Assembly: GCA_022704925.1 (NCBI GenBank)
Contig: JAKJFK010000132.1
Span: 1-5,026 of the forward strand
Length of the DNA: 5,026 nt
Direction of reading: 5' to 3'
Source: a candidate division TA06 bacterium
GTDB taxonomy: Bacteria; Ratteibacteria; UBA8468; MWAK01
The notes under the pieces: model-generated
What the model was told of the DNA's origin: nothing
Databases searched by the model: none
Seen by the model: only the letters and a program-made list of their open reading frames with translations
Position numbers and translations under genes: made by a program
Part shown: one piece after another, positions 1 to 4,900 of the stretch
Numbering within the stretch: position 1 is the stretch's first letter
How the letters are laid out: each line of letters opens with the position of its first letter

Positions 1-564
1 GGCATCCGCCGATGTCCAGCCGGCCGGACGCAGCGCGTTGGAGGTGAGGTCGAAGATGGCCCCGGAGCCGGCCCGCCATCGTTTGCCGCCCTCCTCCGGG
101 TAGGCCGCGTACAATTCGTAAAGTTTCCGGTTGTCCCGGTCGAGCATCAGGAGGTGCCGGTCTCCGGAAGCCGTCGGCCCGCCCTCGATCGGGGGATTGG
201 CCGGGATCGGGTAGGGGGCGGAATCGCTTTCGGCCGCGTATTCGAAGGAGACGGGCACCTTCGGCTGGGTACCGGGGACGATGACGTAAGGAATGCCGAT
301 GGGAGCGTTATTCCAGACGGTTCCGAAATCGGGATGGAGTCCCTTGTTCAGGCCGATGGAAGCGATTAGGGCCGCGGAATTCGGGTCGGCCGGCAGTCCG
401 GAGACATCCTGGTTCCAGGGGTTGTCCACCGGGAAAGGCCGGTATCCTTTAAGCGAGGCGTTTACTCCCAGGAGCGGCCGGACGTCCCCGGCGGCGGCCG
501 GGAATGGCCCGTTCAGGATCAGCCAGCCGGTAAAGAGTAATCGGAGAATGACGCTTCTTCTCAT
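1..564 (-). CDS. Secreted protein of unknown function (partial, 3' end outside window)
   Basis: This open frame starts at the ATG at 564-562 and runs 188 codons to the window edge with no stop, so the C-terminus is missing. A GGGAGG ribosome site lies 4 bases upstream of the ATG. Residues 1-25 look like a Sec signal peptide: MRRS, a hydrophobic stretch LRLLFTGWLIL, then an AAA-G cleavage region near residue 25. The mature part is rich in Pro, Gly and Asn, with PFPVDNPWNQDVSGLP at about 43-58, DPNSAALIASIG at 60-71, GIPYVIVPGTQPKVPV at 90-105, and a GDRHLLMLDRDNRKLYELY block at 134-152. It ends with AGSGAIFDLTSNALRPAGW. From memory, this pattern recurs in secreted proteins annotated as hypothetical in several phyla. 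I know of no assigned activity and see no enzyme motif. It lies 31 bases after the RNase D stop, so it is probably co-transcribed with it. The coding call is firm; the function is unknown. Confidence 0.85.
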   Translation of the reverse strand, partial: MRRSVILRLLFTGWLILNGPFPAAAGDVRPLLGVNASLKGYRPFPVDNPWNQDVSGLPADPNSAALIASIGLNKGLHPDFGTVWNNAPIGIPYVIVPGTQPKVPVSFEYAAESDSAPYPIPANPPIEGGPTASGDRHLLMLDRDNRKLYELYAAYPEEGGKRWRAGSGAIFDLTSNALRPAGWTSADA

Positions 565-595
565 CCAGCCTCCCGGTCCCAGGTGAAAATGGCCG

Positions 596-1759
596 TCATT
601 TTTTCGGGCAGCCCCGGCGCAAGACCACGCAGATTTCGGCGCCGAACTCCCGCTTCTGCCAGTTGCGAAGTCCTTCGACCTGGTCCAGGGCCTCCGGGGT
701 AAGCGGCCGCCTGGCCGCCAGGGCCTGGATCATGCTGGTGGTGCAGACCAGGCTGCAGTCCAGCCCGAGGGCCGCGGCCCGGCGGTTCCGCCATTCCTTC
801 AGGTTCTGCACGCTGAGCGGCGACCAGTTGCTTTTGCCGGATCGGCGCCGTTCGCCTTTCGGGTAGACCGGCAGCCGCGATTCGGGTAATTCCAGGCCGC
901 TTCTTACCGCCGAGAGAACGGCCGCCCGGAACTTTTCGCTCCGCCGGCCCAGGCCTTTGATGCGGAGCAGGGCCTGGTCCGTCTCCGGCCTCTGCTGGAT
1001 GATCTGGCGTATCGCGTCGGGGTCCAGCACCTTGAAGGGGGGGCGGTCCCTTTCCTGAGCCAGGGACTCGCGCATCTGCAGGATAGCCTCGAGAATGGCC
1101 AGGCTCCTGCGATCCATGACCGCGGCCCCCCGGAACCGGAGGTGGAGCGGTCCGTTCTCGCGTCGCCGGTCCGGCGCCCGGGCCAGCAGGTCGCATTCCT
1201 CCTCGACCCAGTCCAGGCGGCCGAGTCGTTTCAGGTCTTCTTTCATCATCTCCGCCAGCCGGATCAGCCAGTGAACGTCGGCGGCGGCGTAGGCGAGCAT
1301 CTCGTCCGGCAGCGGCCGCTGCGACCAGTCATCCTTCTGGAATTTCTTGTCGAGTGAGACACCGAAGCGCTTGGCGAGGACGTCGGCCAGTCCGGAGCGG
1401 GCCATGCCGAGGAAGCGGGCGGCCAGCTCGGTGTCGAAGATGGGCGGGCAGTTTATTCCCAGCCGGCCTCTTATCAGCCGGATGTCATAATCCGAACCGT
1501 GCAGGATCTTTTCGACACCCGTATTCCCAAGTATGGCCGAGAGGGGGGAGAGGTCCTTGATCTTGAGGGGATCGATCAGCCAGGTCCGGCTGCCGTCCGA
1601 GACCTGGGCCAGGCAGAGGGTGTCTCCGTAATGAAACATGGAGTCTCCCTCGAGGTCAAGGGCGATGCTTCTGGCACCGGCCAGAACCTGGGCCGCCTTT
1701 TTAAGTTCTTCATGCGTTTCCACCATCTGGTACTTCATTTTGCCTGGCAGGTCTGGCAT
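596..1759 (-). CDS. rnd: Ribonuclease D (DEDDy 3'-5' exonuclease with two HRDC domains)
   Basis: RNase D is a cytoplasmic 3'-to-5' exoribonuclease that trims tRNA and other small structured RNA precursors. The 387-residue product has the full E. coli-type layout. The DEDDy exonuclease domain covers about 9-195, with motif I ALDLE (D35, E37), motif II LHGSDYDIRLI (D92) and motif III YAAADV (Y157, D161). A first HRDC domain lies at about 216-292 (PPFKVLDPDAI, LLRIKGLGRR), and a second, more divergent one at about 317-383. All metal-binding acidic residues and the motif III tyrosine are present, so it should be active. Length matches the family (about 375 residues). The ATG at 1759 has GGAG 5 bases upstream. 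A second in-frame ATG at 1738 gives MKYQMV, which aligns with the E. coli start (MNYQM) but has a weaker ribosome site, so the first seven residues are uncertain. Together with the secreted protein downstream it forms a likely two-gene unit. Confidence 0.95.
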   Translation of the reverse strand: MPDLPGKMKYQMVETHEELKKAAQVLAGARSIALDLEGDSMFHYGDTLCLAQVSDGSRTWLIDPLKIKDLSPLSAILGNTGVEKILHGSDYDIRLIRGRLGINCPPIFDTELAARFLGMARSGLADVLAKRFGVSLDKKFQKDDWSQRPLPDEMLAYAAADVHWLIRLAEMMKEDLKRLGRLDWVEEECDLLARAPDRRRENGPLHLRFRGAAVMDRRSLAILEAILQMRESLAQERDRPPFKVLDPDAIRQIIQQRPETDQALLRIKGLGRRSEKFRAAVLSAVRSGLELPESRLPVYPKGERRRSGKSNWSPLSVQNLKEWRNRRAAALGLDCSLVCTTSMIQALAARRPLTPEALDQVEGLRNWQKREFGAEICVVLRRGCPKK

Positions 1760-1812
1760 CGGATCTCCGTTCGATTCGGGTAAGCAGGATTTAAGTTTTT
1801 AATCCGGGTTGG

Positions 1813-1836
1813 CCGGTCTTCGCCGGGAAGGACCGG
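1813..1836 (+). other. Hairpin overlapping the adjacent terminator stem
   Basis: CCGGTCTTC (1813-1821) pairs with GAAGGACCGG (1827-1836), with one bulged G at 1830 and a 5-base loop. Its 3' arm (1831-1836) is also the start of the 5' arm of the terminator-like hairpin at 1831-1865, so the two structures cannot form at once on the same RNA. The pairing is seen directly. A regulatory role is inference, as no plus-strand gene lies just upstream or downstream. On the minus strand the same DNA is in the leader of rnd, 54 bases before its start codon. Confidence 0.4.
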
Positions 1837-1870
1837 GGCGGTATCCAACTGAATACGCCCCCGTCTTTTT
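1831..1870 (+). terminator. Intrinsic-terminator-like hairpin plus T5, in antisense orientation
   Basis: The 5' arm 1831-1844 (GAC, GGGGCG, TAT) pairs with the 3' arm 1853-1865 (ATA, CGCCCC, GTC) around an 8-base loop, with one C-C mismatch (1834/1862) and a bulged G at 1841. That makes 12 base pairs, mostly G-C, followed at once by TTTTT (1866-1870). This is the form of a Rho-independent terminator reading left to right. Both flanking genes are read right to left, so it would stop transcription antisense to the lipoprotein gene, or end a small plus-strand RNA. Read on the minus strand, the stem is followed by only a weak pyrimidine run (CCTTCCC), so it is a poorer terminator in that direction. 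Confidence 0.5.
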
Positions 1871-1893
1871 GCGAAGGCTGTTTTGAAAGATAC

Positions 1894-1921
1894 CCGGCGT
1901 CGGCCTCTGGGCCGACGCCGG
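1894..1921 (-). terminator. Strong hairpin downstream of the lipoprotein gene, probable terminator
   Basis: This is a perfect 12-base-pair stem, CCGGCGTCGGCC (1894-1905) with GGCCGACGCCGG (1910-1921), around a TCTG loop on the plus strand. It begins 46 bases past the lipoprotein stop codon in the direction of transcription. On the minus strand it is followed by GTATCTTTC, which is T-rich but not a clean T run. The likely role is termination or 3'-end protection of the lipoprotein mRNA, separating it from rnd. The stem is certain; efficient termination is not. Confidence 0.6.
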
Positions 1922-1967
1922 ATCGTATTGTGCCGGTTTCGATTGACTTTCCGTGAATTTTTTGACG

Positions 1968-3137
1968 TCAAAAAGCGACATTCCTTACCGTTTGGGAGCC
2001 CTGGTTTATGTCTATGTCGTAGACGCGGGTGGTTAATCCGTAACTTGAGGCGACCAGCGAATAGCTTCCTTCCGGCAGGATAACGGTGTACGTCCCGCCT
2101 CCGCCGACGCTGACGGATTTGATTTCGACCTGGGTTTCCGACCCGTCAATGGTGACCGTCTGCCTGAAACTGAGCACGCCATACCGGTCTTCATCGCCAC
2201 CCGGGATGGATACGTTCCCGGTGACCGTGCCGGTGTCGGTACCCGTGATCTCGAAACTCCGGGAGTAGTTTCCGCCGGACTGGGTGACGAGACCCGTCTC
2301 CGTCGGGGCGAAATCGTCGAGATAGGCCACCAGGTTGTAAGTCCCGGGCTGGACGAAGAGGGCGTAATTGCCTTCGGCATCGGTTACCGTTGCCGCCCGG
2401 ACGGTCACCGCGTCTTTCGGGTCGCCGGCGCCGGGGTTGTAGACCTGGGCGCTTACGACCACGCCGCCGGCCGGTTCGCTGGCGTCGGCATCGGTAACTT
2501 CGCCGTTGATGATGGAGTATTCCTCGGTGTTAAGTATTTTGATCGTGGGCTTCAGAAGCCACTGGCCGCTGCTGCCTGCTTTGACCACCGACCGGGCGGC
2601 ATCGAAATCGAGGATGAGTTCGGTGGTTCCGTTCAGGCTGATGTCGAAGCCCTGGATGATCTTGACGCCGGTCTGCAGGCCGCTTGGGACCTTCAACGCG
2701 TGGTAATGGCCGGCCTCGTCGATTACATAGTTGGCGAAGGGGTGGGCGGCGCTGAAAATATTGGTGCCGTTGTCCGGTTCGGTCCCGATGATCAAGCGCA
2801 TCTGCGAGTAACGGCCCGGCTCCAGGTAGGCGATGCCGAGCGATTGGCGCACTCCGTTAACCAGTTCGAGCAGGTTATAGGTGGCGCGCGGCCTGGCCAC
2901 GGTCAGCCAGCTGTCCGTTTCGGTCTGGTCATCCTCGTGCACCTGGCTGACCTGGATTTCGCCTATGGTGACGTAGACGGCCTGGTAGGTTTCGTCGAAG
3001 GCGTCCGTCAGGTAAAGAGCCAGGTTTCCCGAGGAGTTGCTGCTACTGCCGCCGCCCCCGCCGCAGGCGGCTCCGAAAGCGACTAACATCCCGGCCATTC
3101 CCAGCGCCAGCAATCTGTAAAAGCGGTTACTTTTCAT
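1968..3137 (-). CDS. DUF4382 lipoprotein with two C-terminal beta-sandwich (carboxypeptidase-regulatory-like) domains
   Basis: This is a predicted surface or periplasmic lipoprotein of 389 residues. Residues 1-24 form a signal peptide (MKSNRFYR, then LLALGMAGMLVAFGAA) ending at Cys25. The GAAC lipobox is atypical because -3 is Gly rather than Leu, but the run of Gly and Ser after the Cys (26-37) is the usual flexible lipoprotein tether. Residues about 38-200 match the DUF4382 pattern: GNLALYLTDA, VYVTIGEIQV, YNLLELVNG, LEPGRYSQMRLII. About 208-298 is a carboxypeptidase-regulatory-like fold (INGEVTDA, TVTDAEGNYALFVQPGTYNLV). About 303-389 is a second similar domain (GTVTGNVSIPGG, GTYTVILPEGSYSLVASSYG). 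No catalytic motif is seen. An AAGGAGG ribosome site lies 8 bases before the ATG. The absence of a charged residue after the Cys suggests outer-membrane sorting if the cell is diderm. The family's function is unknown; binding or cell-surface adhesion is a guess. Confidence 0.9.
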   Translation of the reverse strand: MKSNRFYRLLALGMAGMLVAFGAACGGGGGSSSNSSGNLALYLTDAFDETYQAVYVTIGEIQVSQVHEDDQTETDSWLTVARPRATYNLLELVNGVRQSLGIAYLEPGRYSQMRLIIGTEPDNGTNIFSAAHPFANYVIDEAGHYHALKVPSGLQTGVKIIQGFDISLNGTTELILDFDAARSVVKAGSSGQWLLKPTIKILNTEEYSIINGEVTDADASEPAGGVVVSAQVYNPGAGDPKDAVTVRAATVTDAEGNYALFVQPGTYNLVAYLDDFAPTETGLVTQSGGNYSRSFEITGTDTGTVTGNVSIPGGDEDRYGVLSFRQTVTIDGSETQVEIKSVSVGGGGTYTVILPEGSYSLVASSYGLTTRVYDIDINQGSQTVRNVAF

Positions 3138-3196
3138 GATTCCCGCCTCCTTCTTTCCATCAAGTTTGAAACTCGTGCGGACAAGGTTGTTGCCCG

Positions 3197-3222
3197 GGGG
3201 CTTCGTCGCACGTTCGTGCCCC
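3197..3222 (-). promoter_or_regulatory. 5' leader hairpin of the lipoprotein mRNA
   Basis: On the minus strand GGGGC (3222-3218) can pair with GCCCC (3201-3197), and inside it GCAC/GTGC (3219-3216 with 3211-3208) offers a nested or alternative stem. It would sit at the very 5' end of the transcript if the promoter at 3233-3262 is used, about 60 bases before the start codon. It could stabilise the mRNA 5' end. Read on the plus strand the stem is followed by TTTTT (3223-3227), so it might also stop plus-strand read-through, though no plus-strand gene lies upstream. Confidence 0.35.
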
Positions 3223-3232
3223 TTTTTACTCT

Positions 3233-3262
3233 ATTAAATCACTTCAATGGCTTGGAAATCAA
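3233..3262 (-). promoter_or_regulatory. Candidate sigma70 promoter for the lipoprotein gene
   Basis: Read on the minus strand, a -35 box TTGATT (3262-3257, 4 of 6 to TTGACA) is followed by an 18-base spacer and a -10 box TTTAAT (3238-3233, 5 of 6 to TATAAT). This lies in an AT-rich pocket of an otherwise GC-rich region. The predicted start near 3226 would give a leader of about 90 bases ending in the strong AAGGAGG ribosome site. The assignment rests on consensus matching only. Confidence 0.45.
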
Positions 3263-3435
3263 CCCTTGGTAAGGAGAAGGGTGCGGCGTCAACCCCATTT
3301 CCCGGGTCTCGTGATATTCGTTCCGGGCCGAATCCTGGGAATTCATGGGAAAAAGAGGCGGGAAATGTGATCTTTCTCGGGGCCCCGGTCAACCTCGTTT
3401 TGAAAGATGCGAAACCGCTGATTTGCTGGGCCAAC

Positions 3436-3479
3436 AGCGGCCGCCAGGGTCAGGATGCGCTTTTTTGCCTTCGGCCGCT
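3436..3479. repeat. Inverted repeat bracketing the tspO -35 box
   Basis: AGCGGCCG at 3436-3443 has an exact inverted copy CGGCCGCT at 3472-3479, 28 bases apart. The right arm lies in the spacer of the candidate tspO promoter and the arms enclose its -35 box, which would suit an operator bound by a dimeric regulator. Since CGGCCG is itself palindromic and common in GC-rich DNA, chance is a fair alternative. Confidence 0.25.
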
Positions 3480-3494
3480 CCCCCCGGTTACAAT
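3465..3494 (+). promoter_or_regulatory. Candidate sigma70 promoter for tspO
   Basis: The -35 box TTGCCT (3465-3470, 4 of 6 to consensus) is followed by an 18-base spacer and the -10 box TACAAT (3489-3494, 5 of 6). The predicted start near 3501 gives a leader of about 88 bases before the tspO ATG. An AT-rich patch follows the -10 box (ATGTAAAATAAT). It is the best match I see in the region, by consensus only. Confidence 0.5.
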
Positions 3495-3514
3495 ATGTAA
3501 AATAATGGCCGGGA

Positions 3515-3561
3515 GCAACCGGGTTGATTCCCATTCTCCGGGATGGCTGGTCTCCGGTTGC
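3515..3561 (+). promoter_or_regulatory. Leader stem-loop upstream of tspO
   Basis: GCAACCGG (3515-3522) pairs exactly with CCGGTTGC (3554-3561), extended by a possible G-U pair (3523/3553). Inside the 30-base loop TCCC (3529-3532) can pair with GGGA (3540-3543). The structure lies wholly between the predicted transcription start and the ribosome site (GGAG at 3579-3582, 6 bases before the ATG), and it has no T run after it. A role in mRNA stability or translation control is possible. I do not recognise a known riboswitch class. Confidence 0.35.
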
Positions 3562-3588
3562 CTTTAGCGAAGGAGAGCGGAGAAACTT

Positions 3589-4074
3589 ATGAAACCAGAA
3601 AAGCCCTTGAAGTTTGCCGTTTCAATGGCGGCCTGCCTGGCGGCCGGAGCGATCGGTTCCATCTTCACCGCCTCTTCCGTGGGCGGCTGGTACCGGACGA
3701 TCGAGAAGCCCCCTTTCAACCCGCCGTCCTGGTTGTTCGCGCCGGTCTGGACCACCCTGTACCTCATGATGGGCGTCTCCCTGTTCCTGGCCTGGTCTTC
3801 CCGGGGGCGTCCGGCGGCGGAAAAGGATCCGGCCCTGGTCGTTTTCGCGGTGCAGCTGGGTCTCAATATCCTCTGGTCGGCCTTCTTCTTCGGCCTGGAG
3901 AATCCCGGGCTGGCCTTCCTGGAGATACTGATTCTCTGGGCGGCGATCCTGGCCACGATCATCCTGTTCAGGAAGTTGTCGTCCCTGGCGGCCGGCCTGC
4001 TGCTGCCTTACTTGTTGTGGGTTACCTTCGCCTCCGTCCTGAACGGTTCGATCTTCTTCCTGAATCTTCCTTGA
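3589..4074 (+). CDS. tspO: TspO/MBR family tryptophan-rich sensory protein
   Basis: TspO proteins are small integral membrane proteins of five helices that bind porphyrins and related tetrapyrroles, and in bacteria are tied to light, oxygen and stress responses. This 161-residue product has the family's usual length and hallmarks. Helix 1 is at about 9-29, followed by GGWYRTIEKPPFNPPSWLF (32-50) and PVWTTLYLMMGVSLFLAW (52-69, helix 2). Helix 3 carries FAVQLGLNILWSAFFFGLE (86-104), helix 4 AFLEILILWAAILATIILF (109-127), and helix 5 LLLPYLLWVTFASVLNGSIFFLN (137-159). The loop 1 Trp-Tyr and Lys-Pro-Pro-Phe-Asn-Pro-Pro motif and the WxxFA-LN signature of helix 5 are intact. The ATG at 3589 has GGAG 6 bases upstream, and the family N-terminus fits this start. 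An alternative upstream frame at 3543 is in another reading frame and is a shadow. The nitroreductase starts 64 bases downstream, so the two are probably one transcript. Confidence 0.96.
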   Translation: MKPEKPLKFAVSMAACLAAGAIGSIFTASSVGGWYRTIEKPPFNPPSWLFAPVWTTLYLMMGVSLFLAWSSRGRPAAEKDPALVVFAVQLGLNILWSAFFFGLENPGLAFLEILILWAAILATIILFRKLSSLAAGLLLPYLLWVTFASVLNGSIFFLNLP

Positions 4075-4109
4075 AACGGAAGTTCCGGGCGGCAATTTAA
4101 TGGTGTTTC

Positions 4110-4125
4110 GGCCGGCCAACCGGCC
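4110..4125 (+). promoter_or_regulatory. Small hairpin just before the nitroreductase ribosome site
   Basis: GGCCGG (4110-4115) and CCGGCC (4120-4125) form a perfect 6-base-pair stem with a CCAA loop. The stem ends one base before the purine-rich ribosome site AAGGGAAGGGGAA (4126-4138). It leaves that site single-stranded and supports the ATG at 4139 as the true start, since an ATG at 4100 would place the hairpin inside the coding region. It has no T run, so it is not a terminator. Confidence 0.35.
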
Positions 4126-4138
4126 AAGGGAAGGGGAA

Positions 4139-4894
4139 ATGAAAGAGGCCAACTACCGGAACTTCCTGAAGGACGCCATCCGCAAGGAGCTTGATTTTTC
4201 AGGAACCGAACAGAACCGGGGGCTGCCGCCGCCGCCCGTTGAAAAGCCCTTTCCGGCCGGCGGCCGGGTAATCGCGCTGCCGGGGCCCGATGCCTGGCCT
4301 AACCTGGGAAGCCTGACCGTCCGGGAGGCCATCGAGGGGCGGAAATCCGTCCGCAATTACAGCCGGGCCCCGCTGGCCCTGGACGAACTCGCCTTTCTTC
4401 TCTGGGCCACCCAGGGAATCCGCAGCCGGGTGATCAAAGGGCATGCCTTTCGGACGGTTCCCTCGGCCGGCTGCCGCCACTCCTTCGAGACCTACCTGGC
4501 CGTCTTTCGCGTGGCCGGGCTCGAAAAAGGCCTTTACCGTTACCTGCCTCTAAGCCATTCCCTGCTCTGCCTGGAGTCGGTCAAGGACCTCGAGACCGCC
4601 GCGGCCGAAGCGGCCCTTGGCCAGGGATTCGTCGGCGCCGGTGCCGTCACCTTCATCTGGACGACGCTCCCCGCGCGCATGGAGTGGCGCTACGGGCCGG
4701 CCTCCTACAAGGTGATTGCGCTGGATGCCGGCCATGTCTGCCAGAATCTTTACCTGGCCTGCCGGGCGGTGGGGGCCGGGACCTGTGCCATCGCCGCCTA
4801 CGACCAGGAGAAGGCCGATGCGCTGGTCGGAGCGGACGGCCGGGAGGAGTTCGTCATCTACCTGGCCCCGGTCGGCAAGCTGCCCGAGCGCTAA
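4139..4894 (+). CDS. SagB-type nitroreductase family FMN oxidoreductase
   Basis: This is a 251-residue cytoplasmic flavoenzyme of the nitroreductase superfamily, SagB/ThcOx branch. These enzymes use FMN in two-electron redox chemistry. The characterised branch members oxidise azolines to azoles in peptide natural products, while free-standing members like this one mostly have unknown substrates. Visible features are RNFLKD at 7-12, GLPPPPVEKPFP at 28-39, and the FMN-phosphate-type motif IEGRKSVRNYS (65-75). These are followed by LALDELAFLLWATQGI (79-94), RTVPSAGCRHSFETYL (105-120), GLYRYLPLSH (131-140), EWRYGPASYKVIALDAGHV (182-200) with CQNLYLACRAVGAG next, and a closing EEFVIYLAPVGK (236-247). 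I chose the ATG at 4139 because a GGGAAGGGG ribosome site precedes it directly and the homologous N-terminus begins there. The in-frame ATG at 4100 lacks a good site and would add 13 unlike residues. No cyclodehydratase, precursor peptide or peptidase is nearby, so azole biosynthesis is not supported here. Confidence 0.92.
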   Translation: MKEANYRNFLKDAIRKELDFSGTEQNRGLPPPPVEKPFPAGGRVIALPGPDAWPNLGSLTVREAIEGRKSVRNYSRAPLALDELAFLLWATQGIRSRVIKGHAFRTVPSAGCRHSFETYLAVFRVAGLEKGLYRYLPLSHSLLCLESVKDLETAAAEAALGQGFVGAGAVTFIWTTLPARMEWRYGPASYKVIALDAGHVCQNLYLACRAVGAGTCAIAAYDQEKADALVGADGREEFVIYLAPVGKLPER

Positions 4895-4900
4895 GGCGCC

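Larger units (their letters stand above)
3138..3588. other. Divergent intergenic control region
   Basis: This 451-base stretch lies between the start codons of the minus-strand lipoprotein gene and plus-strand tspO. It holds one candidate promoter for each gene, a leader hairpin on each side and an inverted repeat around the tspO -35 box. The open frames here (for example 3247-3567 plus) have no ribosome site, no recognisable protein pattern and low-complexity composition, so I do not call a gene. No tRNA, riboswitch consensus or mobile-element end was recognised. Confidence 0.7.

Noticed and set aside
561-1196. Minus-strand 211-codon open frame overlapping rnd
   Set aside because: It lies in another frame of the well-supported RNase D gene, is rich in Pro, Gly and Arg as expected for a GC-rich shadow, and has no domain pattern.
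1735-1981. Minus-strand open frames of 60 and 78 codons in the lipoprotein-rnd gap
   Set aside because: They are Arg/Lys-rich, have no recognisable pattern, and run through the hairpins at 1813-1921. One overlaps the rnd start. The region is better explained as a structured non-coding gap.
3138-3240. Riboswitch in the lipoprotein leader, considered because of its GC-rich stem
   Set aside because: The bases around the stem do not match the conserved core of the c-di-GMP or other classes I know, and the leader is short.
3247-3567. Plus-strand 106-codon open frame in the divergent control region
   Set aside because: It has no ribosome site before its ATG, no recognisable motif, and runs through both the tspO promoter and its leader hairpin.
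3543-4100. Plus-strand 185-codon open frame overlapping tspO
   Set aside because: It is a frame shadow of the intact, family-length TspO gene and its Gly/Arg/Pro-rich translation resembles no known protein.
4100-4138. Upstream ATG at 4100 as the nitroreductase start
   Set aside because: It has a weak ribosome site and would put the hairpin and the strong purine-rich ribosome site inside the gene. The ATG at 4139 fits the family N-terminus better.
4139-4894. Azole-peptide (RiPP) biosynthesis cluster suggested by the SagB-type enzyme
   Set aside because: No YcaO cyclodehydratase, precursor peptide, leader peptidase or exporter is present. Free-standing SagB-type enzymes of this form are common outside such clusters.
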